A stretch of 64,000 bases of DNA from Tilletiopsis washingtonensis (taxonomy: Eukaryota; Basidiomycota; Exobasidiomycetes; Entylomatales): contig NW_020312008.1 in NCBI RefSeq assembly GCF_003144115.1, forward strand, positions 400,477 to 464,476, in the 5' to 3' direction. This document shows, piece by piece, positions 11,948-22,720 of the stretch. Below the pieces are notes generated by a model. The model was not told where the DNA came from. It ran no database searches and was given only the letters and a program-made list of their open reading frames with translations. Each line of letters opens with the position of its first letter. The stretch's first letter is position 1. The position numbers were made by a program, and so were the translations under genes.

Positions 11948-14015
11948 CTACGACGTGCTGTCCTCTCGCGCTGGCGACGCAAAGGCGCCCGACGAAGCCG
12001 CTCTGGCAGGCGTAGCGCTCGGCGCCGGCGTTCTCGAGGCGCCTCGCGGCGTAGCAGCCGCCGCTGGCGTCTGCTGCGGCGCGACCGAGCCGTCCTTGTT
12101 TGCCTGCGCCGCAAGCCGCGCCTTGACAGTCTTGAGCTCCATGTCGATGCGGTCGAGCTGACGCTTCATCTCCAGCCCACTCGTCACGGCGCCAATCAGG
12201 CCCTCCCAGCGCTCCAGGTTGCGCGCTGTAGGGAAGACAGGTCGCGGTCCGACGGCAGGCTTGAGCTCCGCAAGCGTCTGTGCCACGCGCAACGCCAGCG
12301 TGGCGCGCGGAGCCAGCACGCGCGAGGAGCGCAGGTAGGCGCCGTGCGAGGTCGACTGGTTCGACGCTGTTGGGTTCACCGCTGGTTGAGACGCAGAGAC
12401 GCCGATGAGATGCGGGTAAGGCGCCTTGTACGGCGTCGCTGGCACGGGGTCGAAGCGCGTGATGCAGTGCAGGTCGTCTGTCGCGAGCGGAGGTGTGAGA
12501 AGCCGTGAGAACGAGAAAGGGCGCCGAGCGACTCACCGAACGCTTGCTGCTTCAGCTCCGTCTTCTGCTTGTACGTCAGCTGCGTCTTGGAAGGGCCCGC
12601 CTCGTCGTCGCCGTCGTTGGCCTTGCGCTTCTTGCGCTGTAGGAAGAAGGGTGGTGAGCTGCAGTCGTCGACGATCAGAGACAGGTCGATGCTCACCTTG
12701 CCATCGCTCGGCTCCTCGGGCGCCGGCACGCTGCCCGGGATCGCGAAGCCAAGGCCAGCGCCGACGCTGGCCGTGCTGTTGCGATCTCCATTCGGCGTGC
12801 GTTCCCATCCGCCAAGCAGCTTGAGCAGATCCTCGCGCTCCGCCGCAAAGCGCGTCTCGTTCTGCTCGAGGCGGCGGATCTCTACGTAGAGCGCCTCCTC
12901 CTCGGCCAGCTGCGCCGGCGTGCGGCCGAAGAGCCGCTCGACTGCACGCTTGCGCTCGGCTTCGCGTGCGCGGTCGAAGGTGTAGGTAGCCAGCAGCGCC
13001 TGCCGCGTGTCCATGTCGGCCGTGGTGATGCGGGAGCGGATCAGGCGTCGGCAGAGGGCGTAGTAGCGCGCCTTGAGGTCCTGAGAAGTGCCAAGACGAT
13101 CAGCATTCCCAGCGCTGCGTGCAGCAACTGCCGCTTTTCTGATCGCTCACCTCGATGCTCCGCTCCTTGCCGCGCCACTCCCAGCGATCGTGGATCACCA
13201 CAAAGCGCAGGTCGTAGGCCTGGCAGAGGTCGATGAGATAGTCCGTCTCCTCCTTCGTCCAGTCCTCGTCGCGCAGGTGCTGGTGGTACTCTTCCGTCGA
13301 GTAGCTGTACACGCCCGAGTTGGTGTTGAAGTGCGCAAACTTGTACTCTGTGTGCGAGAGAGGCGGAGAGATGGACGTCTCAGCGCAGGGCTCGACCGCC
13401 GAGGTGCGGAGCAGACCGAAGGATGCTGCAACACGCGCCTGCTGCTCGTCCACTCTTCGGGCGCGACACTCACCTCTAGGCACCTCTTCTTGCGTCTCCG
13501 GCTTGCTGCTGCTGCCAGCTTGTGCCTCATCCTCGGCCGCCTGCTCGCCCTCTGCTGCCGGTGCTGCCTGCGCAGCCGGCACTTCCGCCTTGGGCACCCA
13601 GTGCGAGAGCACGAGGTCGTCCTCCCGAGCCGGATTCCGGAACGGCGCATTCACCCTGTGACGAGACACATGAGCGTCACATCACCTGTTCAGCTTGCCA
13701 CAAAGCCACGCACCACTGCTTGGCCTTCATGGGCCGCTTCTTGAACTTGGGCTTCAGGCGCGCCTTTGCCGCCTGCGCATCTTCGAACTCGGCGCGTGCG
13801 ATGGCCAGACTCGGCACACTGTCGCCGAGCAGCGCATACAGCTCGCGCGTGAGGCCATCGGGCTTCTTGGCGCCCGCAGCTGCCTTGCCGCTGCCGCTGG
13901 CGCCGGGCGCTGTGGGTGGGCCACGCCGCGCAGGTGCGGCGCGACGAGAGGAGGAGGCGCCACTGCCGGGCGCGGGCAGCGAGAAGATGTCGCGCACGTC
14001 GGAGGAGGAAGCCAT
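11948..14015 (-). CDS. SWC4: SWR1/NuA4 subunit SWC4 (DMAP1 homologue)
   Basis: Shared subunit of the SWR1 remodeller (H2A.Z deposition) and the NuA4 acetyltransferase; nuclear. Exons: 14015-13714, 13655-13474, 13347-13151, 13080-12537, 12477-11948, giving 584 residues with all phases closing. The N terminus MASSSDVRDIFSLP and the segment KKPDGLTRELYALLGD are typical of SWC4/DMAP1. After VNAPFRNPAREDDLVLSHW comes the SANT-like domain (YKFAHFNTNSGVYSY, HLRDEDWTKEETDYLIDLC, RFVVIHDRW). Next are DLKARYYALCRRL, a helical RRLEQNETRF segment and a C-terminal coiled part (MKRQLDRIDMELKTVKARL). An upstream in-frame ATG exists, but Met at 14015 matches the family start. It shares a 514-base promoter region with the divergent gene at 14530. 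Confidence 0.93.
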
Positions 14016-14529
14016 GGCTGTTGAAAGAGGGCGAGAGGAGGTGAAGCGCAAGAAGCGCACCAAGATGGATGAGGAGCGGAGGAGAAAGTGCCTGAGGTCC
14101 ACTTCGGCGACGCGTCTGCGAGGCAAGAGCGGGAGACGGGACACGCTGCTGCACGCCGCGAGCGTCTGGGGCGGTGCCTGACGCGCGGGGCACGCCCTAT
14201 CGGGGCGCCGCTTGCGAAGCTTTGGGGCCGGCCGGGGAGCGCGAGAGGCTGCCTTCCCGCATCCACCTCCTCAGCGACATCTCTCTTCTCGGATCTGCGG
14301 TCTCGCTCCTCGCTCTCTCATACCGTCTATAGAGTACCACTTGCACCAGCGCCAGGGCGAGAGTTCAGCGCAAGTGCTCGCAAAGCTTCCATCCTTCCAG
14401 CGCCAGCGAGGCATTCGAGCCCGTGACTCGGGTCAGCCAACTCGCCGCAGCACTCCCGCTCGTGCATAAAGAGGCACCCCGTCCGCTGTCTCGGGTCGTT
14501 CTGCTGCATCCCACTACCGCCTCTTCATC
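14016..14529. other. Bidirectional promoter region, SWC4 / KAPA-synthase-like gene
   Basis: 514 bases between divergent starts. A CATAAA element occurs at 14465 for the plus-strand gene. Nothing else was recognised. Confidence 0.55.
14465..14470 (+). promoter_or_regulatory. TATA-like CATAAA before the KAPA-synthase-like gene
   Basis: CATAAAGAGG lies 65 bases upstream of the ATG at 14530, a plausible core-promoter position. Inferred from position and sequence only. Confidence 0.35.
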
Positions 14530-16214
14530 ATGCTCGCCTCGCAGCTCAAGGCCGCCCTGGCGCAGCGCCAGCATAAGGGCACGCTGCGCGCTCTCTCGCT
14601 CTACCCTGCCTCGCCCGCTCCGTCTACCTCTAGCGCTGCTACAGCCGCACAGCTCGTCGACTTCTCCTCCAATGACTACCTCTCCCTCTCCTCGTCGTCG
14701 ACGGTGAGGGACAACTTCGTCCGGCGCGTCACGCACGCCGTGCAAAGCGGAGAGCCGATGCTGGGCAGCACGGGCAGTCGACTGCTGGATGGCAACTCGG
14801 ACGCGCATGAGCAGGTGAGCGATCAGTGAGGCGCAGGAGGAGTCCGAGAAGCCGTGCGCTGTACTTGAGCCTCTCGCCGCTCTGCAGCACACTGACATCT
14901 CCCTCTGCAGCTTGAGCATCGTCTCGCATCGCACTTCCGCTCGCCCAGCGCACTCCTCTTCAACTCAGGCTTCGACGCCAACGTCTCTCTCCTTTCCTGT
15001 CTGCCACAGCCAGGTGATGTCGTTCTCTACGACACGCTCGTGCACGCCTCCGCCCACGAGGGCATGCGTTCCTCCCGCGCCCAGATCTGTCGCTCCTTCC
15101 GGCACTCCGACCCGGCCGATCTCGAGGCGCAACTGCTTTCGCTCCTCGAGCCGTCGCTGGATCATATGCCGCCCGCCAAGCGCGCCGCAGCGTCAGAGCT
15201 AGCACAGCGTCTCAAGTCAGGTCGCGCAAACGTCTTTGTCATCGTCGAGGGCGTCTACTCGATGGATGGCGACATCTGTCCGCTCCCGGAACTGCTGGAG
15301 ATCCTCGAGCGCCTCGTGCCGAACGAGGACTGCAGACATGTCATTGTCGATGAGGCGCACAGTGTCGGCGTCTATGGCGATGCCGGTGAGGGACTCTGCG
15401 TCGCCATGGGCGTCGAGGAGAAGATCGCGGTGCGGCTCGCGACGTTTGGCAAGGTGAGTCTGGCTGCTCGCGAGGCTGACACAGGCACAAGCTTACGTTC
15501 CTTCGATGCCTCAGGCCTTTGGCAGCTCTGGAGGTGAGTGCTGCGAGAGCTCGCTTACCATGTTGCTGTTGCTCACATTACACTGTCCGCAGCTGCTGTG
15601 CTCTGCTCTCCGCTCTTGCGCCACTTCCTCATCAACTATGCTCGGCCGCTGGTGCGTACTGTGTCCTCTCTGTTCTTCGCAAGATGACGGCAAGCTCATT
15701 GTCGGTGCCTCTTCAGGTCTTCTCGACGTCCATGTCGCACCACACCATCCTCTCCGTGCACTGTTCGCTCGACGCGCTCTGCGATGCGCAACAGCCACGT
15801 CGCAAGGCCCAGCTCCACACCAACACGCGCCGCTTGATCGGCGGTCTCTCTTCCATCCTCCACTCCTCCTCCACGCCCGCGCCCGCATGGCTTCCAGCCG
15901 AGCTGCAAGCTCCGCAGCTCAGCGGATTGGCACCAAGTCCCATCGTGCCTCTCCTCACGCCCTACGCGCGCGAACTGGCAGAGCGGCTGCGCAGCAAGGG
16001 CTTCCTCGTCCGCAGCATCTGCTACCCGACGGTGCCGCGCGGGCAGGAGCGCGTGCGCATCTGCGTGCATGCCGAGAACCGCGAGGAAGACGTCGATGGC
16101 CTTGTGCGCGCCGTGCAGACGTGGAGCAGCGAAGTGCTGCAGCAACAGCAGCCGCAGCTTCCACAGAAGCGACCGGCAAACCTGCGCAAGGAGATCGACG
16201 CGGCTAGACTTTGA
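14530..16214 (+). CDS. 8-amino-7-oxononanoate (KAPA) synthase-like PLP enzyme with PTS1-type C terminus
   Basis: PLP-dependent alpha-oxoamine synthase. The best fit is BioF, which condenses a pimeloyl thioester with alanine in biotin synthesis. Exons: 14530-14814, 14911-15453, 15515-15533, 15593-15651, 15717-16214; 467 residues. Family motifs in order: FSSNDYLSLSSS, PMLGSTGSRLLDGN, LLFNSGFDANVSLLS, DTLVHASAHEGMR, FVIVEGVYSMDGDICPL, IVDEAHSVGVYG, and ATFGKAFGSSG with PLP-binding Lys276. The lysine is the last codon of exon 2, and a 19-nt micro-exon encodes the residues just after it. The protein ends DAARL, and ARL fits the peroxisomal PTS1 consensus; peroxisomal KAPA synthase is known in other fungi. 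Other oxoamine synthases (ALA synthase, serine palmitoyltransferase) fit less well. No other biotin gene is adjacent. Confidence 0.85.
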
Positions 16215-16345
16215 AGAGACGTGGTATGACGAGCTAAGACCAGATGCGCTAATTTTACAACGGGTAGACGAGTGACGGGCTACGAACAGGGGCGAGGGAT
16301 GAAGAAGGGCGGCGTCTCTCATCTCAATGCAATAATTCCGCCCTC

Positions 16346-17450
16346 TCATGCTGTCTTGTGCGTGTGCGAGGCCGGGAAGAGGTGGAAGAGCCACACGCCC
16401 GTCCAGGGGATCATGAGCCACGTGCCGAGCGCGAAGGCCGCACGCTCCTTCTCGAACGCCTCGGCGCCGACGCTGTGGTGTGGAATGTGCAGTGCCTGCG
16501 ATAGAGCGGGCGAGAGAGAGGCTATGGTGCCGACGAAGCCGACCAGCAGGAGGCCGATGCGCTGTGCGGACGCAGAGGTCAGGTCTGTGAGACTTGAGGA
16601 AGAATAGAGATGCAGCAACGCACCTGGAGAGTAATGACGTAGCCGAACGCAGTGTGCACCGTCGCCCAGCGCCGATGCTGGTCCCACTGCTTCGCCCGCG
16701 CAGTCTTCCACGCCATGAGCGTCGTTGCGGGCCTTGGTAGGGAGAAGAAAGGGAGGGGAAGCCGTTCAGCCTCGTTCGCTGCCTGCTGCACTCGTCACGG
16801 ACCACGCACCACGCGACGCCCACCAGCACTACCGCAGCATTGAAGCTGGGCCATTTGAGACCGCTCCATTCATGCAGCTCAAACGTCTTGATAGAGTAGG
16901 AGAGGTTGAGAGGAATGAAGAGCAGGCCGGTGATGTTGAGGATCACAGCCGAGAGCAGTGTGGCGCGCCCGACCCAGCGGTGCAGCGTGCGGTACGAGGA
17001 GCGCAGACGAGCGGAATGCTGCATCGGGATGCCGATGGACCAGATGATCGCCGGGATGGCGTGCAAGCTGAAGAAGTAGAGAGGTTGACGATGAGCAAGC
17101 GTCGAAAGCGAGAGATGGGGAGGAACTGACCCGCCGTAGAGACCGGGCGCGCGGCTCATGCGCTCAGCGAAGAACGGCTTGCCGTCCTCCTGCGAACGAG
17201 CGTGAGCATTACGATCAGCCATGTACTTGGTTCATTCGGCTCTCACAGGCTGGCGATATGTCGTGAGCGTCGGAGAGTCCTTCATCGCCTCGGAGAGGTC
17301 GACAACAGGTGCGAGGTAGAGCAGCAGAGGTTGCGCGGCGAAGACGAGCATGAGTGCGCTGAGCGCCAGCATGAAGAACTGCGAAGGCTGCCGCGCCTTG
17401 GTCGCCGAGGCGGTGAGGCCCAGTCGTGCAAGGAGAGAGAGGGCAGACAT
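16346..17450 (-). CDS. DUF2306-like multipass membrane protein
   Basis: Exons: 17450-17247, 17189-17131, 17067-16810, 16732-16624, 16561-16346; 281 residues, all phases closing. I count about seven hydrophobic segments, among them FFMLALSALMLVFAAQPLLL near the N terminus, LHAIPAIIWSIGIPMQ, ATLLSAVILNITGLLFIPL, IGLLLVGFVGTIASL and TWLMIPWTGVWLFHLFPA. Conserved polar spots are SYRTLHRWVGRATLL and WDQHRRWATVHTAFGYVITL. The repeated HRWxG and HRRWA pattern is typical of the fungal DUF2306 family, whose function is unknown. The fourth exon uses an AAG acceptor, less usual here but needed for frame. Convergent with the PLP enzyme, 131 bases apart. Family call is moderate; no function is claimed. 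Confidence 0.75.
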
Positions 17451-18272
17451 GGCTGCGAGGTCTGGCCTAGCGATGATAAGGATGAGACGCAACAGTGGCT
17501 CTGCCTTGGACTCGTGCGCCTTTTGAATGTTCAGAGCGGGCGGCTGCTGCTGAGCTGAGCTCGACGTCTGACGTCCAGCGTGTGTACCTGATGACCGCGT
17601 GGAGTGCCAGGAGCGAGGCTCTTGAGGCGTGGTGGAGGCGAAGCAGCATCGGGAAGCAGCTGCTGCGAGGTCCGGGCCTCGCGCGGGGTTAAGCAAGCCG
17701 CGGCTCAGCGAGCGTGAGAGCGCCCAAAGCCGCGCGTCTCGCCTCTGCCGCGCACCGCACGCATGAAGGCTGGGCCCGCGCGGCCGCAGCGACCGCACAC
17801 GCTGCGGCGAGCACCGCTCGGCGAGGCCAGAGCATGTGTTCGGCCTCATCGACGGCCGCTCGCTCTCCGCCATGCGCTTCGTCTCATGCTGCTTCTCAGC
17901 AGGCTGGTGGGCCCGCCAGAGGTGGACGGTGCGAGCGCTTGGGCGGCATGCTGTGCCGCGGCTGCAAGCCAGGAGCACGAAGCGGGACTTCTCGCTCGCT
18001 CGCTCGGCTCTGCGGCTGGACTTCCCGCCAGGCATGCTCAGTCGACAGCGTTTCTGTGAGGCAGACAGGTGTGGCTTACGGAGCCTCGATCTTCTTGCAC
18101 ACCGCCTACGCACCGAGCCGGTGCGAGGCGGACACGCCCACAGCGGCTCTTCTGTGCGGCAACGTCTGAGATTGCGCTGTTGGCTTCAGGGCCCAATGTG
18201 ATGCAGACCAGCTACTGATACACGTGTGTGCTCTCTCTCTCTCTCTCGTCGTTCTTCATATCGCCCAAGTTT
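17451..18272. other. Intergenic, 822 bases
   Basis: Upstream of the minus-strand membrane-protein gene and downstream of the next minus-strand gene. No coding signal was recognised. A CT dinucleotide run lies at 18231-18247. Confidence 0.55.
18231..18247. repeat. CT dinucleotide microsatellite
   Basis: About eight CT units, 26 bases downstream of the stop of the minus-strand gene at 18273, so probably in its 3' UTR or terminator region. Confidence 0.8.
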
Positions 18273-18982
18273 TCACTTCTTCTCGCCCTCGCTGCCGTTG
18301 CCGAACGGGTTGTTGCCGCCGAGCAGCTGCTGCAGCTTCTCGGGCGAGACATCGACGCCGGCGTCCTTCAGCTCCGTCATCACTGCACGGCCCAGTCAGC
18401 CTGTGCATCGACGCGCTGAACGGCAGAGCGCCACTCACCCTCGCTGACCTTCTGGCGCACCTCGCCGTCGGCCGCAATCTTGGCCAGCTGGAACATGCTC
18501 GGCGGCTTGCCGCTCTTGACGTCCACGCCCTTGCTCTCGAGCAGCTGCATCAGACGCTCCACCGCTGTGACAGATGTGTCAGATCTCTGCGGCATCTGAG
18601 ATCTACAACGCCACCTGACGGATCTCTAGCTCGTCATGCTAGCTGTGGCCCAGACGGCCGGCCGGCAAGAGGCGCGGCCGGCCCACCGAGCATGCAGCGT
18701 CGCGTCAAGCAGCTGACGTGCGTGCAGATAACATGAACGGCCTACGCAGACCTGTTTCCCTGCATATCCTCAGAAGCAGCGTCTCCAGACCCACTCACCG
18801 GCCATAGCCTTGGGCGAGCCGAGCAGCTTGTCCATGGCGGCCGGCATGATCGGCGGCGGGTCCTGCGGCTCGGACGCACGGCGCACGGGCGACGTGGCGA
18901 GCGAGCGGCGCGCGACGGGCGCCCGGCGCAGCGTCGGTGCGACGGCGCGCGGCAGAGAGCGGATTGGGAGGCGAGCGAACAT
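18273..18982 (-). CDS. Small uncharacterised protein with mitochondrial-type presequence
   Basis: Exons: 18982-18799, 18564-18439, 18382-18273; 139 residues. The N terminus is Arg/Ala/Ser-rich without acids for about 35 residues (MFARLPIRSLPRAVAPTLRR, then RRSLATSPVRRAS), a strong matrix-targeting look. After a Pro-rich linker there are two similar helical modules: MDKLLGSPKAMAAVERLMQL with SKGVDVKSGKPPSMFQLAKI, then VRQKVSEVMTELKDAGVDVS ending KLQQLLGGNNPFGNGSEGEKK. The mature part would be about 95 residues, acidic-helical and soluble. I do not recognise the family. Intron 1 (18565-18798, 234 nt) is about four times the local norm and contains two small inverted repeats. Divergent from TRM6, 202 bases between starts. 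Confidence 0.78.
18627..18683. repeat. Two adjacent small inverted repeats in an intron
   Basis: Left: CTAGC...GCTAG (18627-18643, 5-bp arms). Right: GGCCGGCCG at 18656-18664 and its perfect complement at 18675-18683, with a 10-base loop. Both lie in intron 1 of the gene at 18273-18982. Confidence 0.7.
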
Positions 18983-19184
18983 GGTGTGTGGTGTGAGGGA
19001 GGGGAAGCTGGAGGCGAAAGCGAGGGAGGGGCCCGGTCTGCCTCCACCTGGCGCGCCCAGGCCGCGCCTGCATGGAGAGCGTGGGACCGCGCACGTGACG
19101 CTCAGAAAGTGCTCCTGCTGCTCCTCCAGCCGCCTGCTGCTTCCTTCGCGACTGCATCTCTCCTCTCACCGACTTCTCGGCAGC

Positions 19185-21216
19185 ATGCCGCTGCACACTG
19201 CTGCGCCGCCACGGCGCTCCTCGCGCCTCTCGCACATCCCCACGGCGCAACCGCTGCTGCTGCGTCTGGCGTCGGGCCAGACCCGCGCGGCGCTGCTGCC
19301 CACCGACCTGACCGGCGGCGGCCCTTCTCAGCGCGGCGCAGCAAAGACAGCGGCGAGCGAAGGGCCCATCGTCTCGCTCGGCAAGCTCGGCACGTTCCGC
19401 TCGCGCGCCATCGAAGGGCTGCCATTTGGACACTCCTACGAGCTCGTTGGCGGCGAGGTGCCGAACAGCGAGGACCGCTGGCGGAAACGCGGCGCAGCAG
19501 AGGGCAGCGACAGCGATGCCAGTGAGGAGGAGGTGAAGCCGCGCAAGGGCGGCAAGATGAAGAAGCCGGCTGAGGTGCGGATATTGGTGCAGGGCCCCGA
19601 GGAGGAGATCGGTGAGTAAAAGCAGCCCTGCGGTGCCGACGTGGAGGACTGCTGCTTTGCGGAGCTGGGACGTCGAGCTTGTCCTGCAGCCAGCACACGG
19701 CGATGCAAAGCGAGTGTGGCCGAATCAGCGCTCACACACGCATGTCTCTCAGAGGAGACCGAAGCGACCAACGAGCACTTCGGCGAGGAGACTGCGCCAG
19801 CCCTAACGGCGCTCGACGTCGATGCGCTGCGGCAAGCAGGCGTGGACGGGCGGCTCATCGTGCAGGCGGCGAGCGAGAAGAACGCGACGTTTCAGCAAAA
19901 GACGGGCTATGCGCAGGACAAGTACCGCAAGAAGAAGGAGATGAAGTGAGTGTGCATCGGAGCTCGACAGCCGTGCTAGTGCGGCGCGGCCCTAGCACAC
20001 AGCTCTCGCACGCCCTGACGCTCCTCAGGCACATGCGGACATTCACACCGCTCGCGCCGACGACCTACAACGTCGCCGCCTTTCACTTTGAGCGCTCGCC
20101 GGAAAAGCTGCTGGGTATGCGTGCCGATGCGCTGTCGCAGATGCTCTCGTTTGGCAATGTCGGCGCTGGCGGGCGGTATATCGTGGTCGATGGCGTGGGC
20201 GGCCTGCTGGCAGGTGCAGTGCTGGAGCGGCTCGGAGGTGAGTGTGGCCTGGCCGGTATTGGGCTGTGCGCTGCTGACCTCGGACCTAGGCGAGGGCCGC
20301 GTCTTCATCATCAACGAGCACGACTCTGCGCCGACGCTCGAGCTCTTCATGAACATGAACTTGCCGCCGGAGTACATCGAGCCCGTGCTCAGGGCCGTCA
20401 ACTGGGCAGCGACTGAGCGGCGATGGCGCTCGCGTGAGTGTAGCGCTGGTGGAAAGCACAGACAGCTGCTGACGATCCGCCAGTGGACGAGCCGTTGGCG
20501 GTCGACGAGGCGACGACGACGCCCGCTGGCAAGCCGCTCGGCGAGCGCGACAAGCAGCGTCTGCGCAAGCGGCGCGCGCTCTTCGAGGAGCACGAGCGGA
20601 CACGGCACGAGCTCTTCGACGGCGAGTTCGACGGGTGAGTGCGATTGCCAGTTTGACCTCTGCACACTGACTGACGCTGCCTCGCACAGACTTCTCGTCG
20701 CCTCGCCATTCGAGCCCGTCTCGGTGATCGAGCGCCTCCTGCCTTTCATCGCCGGCTCCGGCAGCATCGCGGTGCACTCTCCGTACCTGCAGCCGCTCGT
20801 CGAGGCACACGCGCGTTTGCGCCTCACGCCGCATCTCCTCAACCTCAGCATCACCGAGCCATGGCTGCGGAAGTACCAGGTGCGTGCATTGCGTCTCCCG
20901 TCGTCATGTAGCTGACACGTGTGGCCAGGTGCTGCCCGGCCGGACACATCCGGAGATGACGACGTCGAGCAGCGCTGGCTACTTGCTCTCGGCGACGCGC
21001 GTGCTCACCGACGCCGAGTCGGAGGCGCTCGAGGCCGCGCATGCACAGGAGCAGGAGGAACGCGTGGCCGCAGAGGCAGCGGCGCCGGCAGCCGAGAGCG
21101 CTGCCGAGCCGGTGGCGGAGGCCGCTGCGGCGCAGCCGACATCAGAGGCTGCGACGGATGCTGCGGCAGATGCCGACGCCGAGCCGGCAGCGAAGCGCGC
21201 GAAGGTCGAGGAATGA
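19185..21216 (+). CDS. TRM6: tRNA m1A58 methyltransferase non-catalytic subunit
   Basis: TRM6/GCD10 partners TRM61 to make m1A58 in tRNA, including initiator tRNA, in the nucleus. Exons: 19185-19611, 19753-19945, 20029-20237, 20290-20433, 20484-20634, 20690-20879, 20929-21216; 533 residues, all phases closing. Family marks: PLLLRLASGQTR, IVSLGKLGTFRSRAIEG with PFGHSYEL, an acidic-basic linker, the junction EKNATFQQKTGYAQDKYRKK, then TYNVAAFHFERSPEKLLGMR, MLSFGNVGAGGRYIVVDGVG, LLVASPFEPVSVIERLLPF and HLLNLSITEPWLRKYQVLPG with HPEMTTSSSAGYLLSATRV. It lacks the catalytic SAM loop, as expected for this subunit. An Ala/Glu tail ends with a KRAKVEE-type basic patch. Its stop lies only 21 bases from the stop of the convergent glycosylase gene. 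Confidence 0.94.
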
Positions 21217-21237
21217 CAGCGTGTGCTTGAGCCGAGA

Positions 21238-22720
21238 TCACGATGCCTCTTGCTTGACCTGGCTGCTCGTCTGCGCGTCTGCCAGTGGGATCGGCCGCTC
21301 ATGCTCCGCATCAAGCTTCTCCTCGTCGAGCGACGTCTCGGCTTGCAGCTCGCCTTCGACCTGTGCGACGGCCTGTATCGCCTCGGCCTTGTCGTCGCTG
21401 AGCTCCACCTGAGCCCCATCCTCGACGGCCTCGACGCGATCAGGCGCTGTGAGCACGCGCACCTCCACGTCCTTCCACTCTCCTTCCTCTGCCGCCGTCT
21501 CGCGCTTCGCCACGGCCTCTGCCAGAGCACGCAGCTTGCCGAACCACTCCACCTTGCCGGGCAGCTGGTGCGTCGTGACGCGGCCGCTCGTGCTCGGCAC
21601 ACAGAAGCAGAGCGTGATGTGCGAAGGCGTCGCTGCGCTCGCAGGCTTCTTGTCGCCGTCGAGCGTCGGGATGTCGAGCTCGGCGTCGCTCTCGGCATAG
21701 CCAGCGATGGCGAAGGGCTGCAGGCCGAGGCCCGACTCATCCTCGGCTAGCGGCGTGCTGGCCGGCACGCGCACCCAGCGTCTCGTCGCCTCTGCTCCGC
21801 GCGTGGCACGCTCGAAGATCTGCGCAATGCCCTTGCCGACCATGACTGCGACGGCAGGGCGGCACTGCGCCACCTTGCGGATCAGCAGCGGCGCGCCAGC
21901 GGTGTAGTCCTGCGCCTTGAGGCCCGCGGCATCGCGTGTGGGTCGCGGGCAGAGGTTCGTCAGGCCGATGCGAAGATACGGCGCCTCTTGCACGAGCAGA
22001 GAGGGCCCTGCTGAGGGCAGGAACTTCGTAGGCGTCAGACCGGACTGATGCAGCGCCGGCCAGAAGTGCTGAAACAGATGAAGTGAGCGTCAAGCTAGCG
22101 GTAGTGCTTTCGTTGGACGCACATTCGAGAAGTGCGCAAAGTGATGGCCCGTCGCGCTAGAGGTGAGGCCCGGATTGATGCCGACGACGAGGACTGCGAG
22201 CGCTTTCAGGTGGTCTGCGAGGCAGAGGAGCTGCCGGCGCGTACTCACTGTCGAGGTCCGGCGCCAGATGGTCCGGCAGCAGCTTCAACACGCGCCCATC
22301 GGGCTGCTCGCCGAGCTCGGTGTCCTCCTTTGCCTTCGCCTTGCCCTTCACCCTCGCTTTGACCACCTTGGCCTCCTCTTCTTCCTCATCGGCCGCCGCC
22401 GCCGCCGCCTGCCCGCGAGCGGAGAGGCAGCGGGCGCGCTTCGGGTACCGGCGCTGCGATGGCTCATTGTCTTGAGCAGCTGCATCGCCGCCGCTACCCT
22501 CTAATTCCACAGCAGACTCTTCACCGCCGGTAGTGGCACTGCCGCCGCCGCTGCCCCGCTTGCCTGTCTGCGCATCCGCGCGGCGCGGCGGGGCCGGCTT
22601 GCCGCCGCGGAAGGAGTGGGCGTGGATGAAGGTCTGCGCGAGACGCGGCGGTGGCGGGCGCACCTCGACGTCGCCGGTCGAGGGCAGCAGCGGCAGACGG
22701 CGAGCCGGTGGCTGGCCCAT
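21238..22720 (-). CDS. G/T mismatch-specific uracil/thymine DNA glycosylase (TDG/MUG family)
   Basis: Base-excision repair enzyme removing U or T opposite G; nuclear. Exons: 22720-22249, 22214-22123, 22068-21238; 464 residues. The catalytic motif is VVGINPGLTSS with Asn171, followed by GHHFAHFSNHFWPALHQSGL, LRIGLTNLCPRPTRDA, and the second motif FCVPSTSGRVTTHQLPGK. The N terminus (about 150 residues) is low-complexity and basic/acidic with KAKAK clusters, and the C-terminal 100 residues are acidic Glu/Ala/Val-rich; both are accessory. Intron 1 is only 34 nt (GTGAGT to GCAG), but frame and motif continuity require its removal; intron 2 is a normal 54 nt. An open frame runs upstream of 22720, so the start could be further out. 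Confidence 0.9.

Noticed and set aside
10305-12161. 618-codon open frame overlapping the lipase in another frame
   Set aside because: Arg/Gln/His-rich shadow of the lipase coding sequence; the lipase frame has the signal peptide and catalytic triad.
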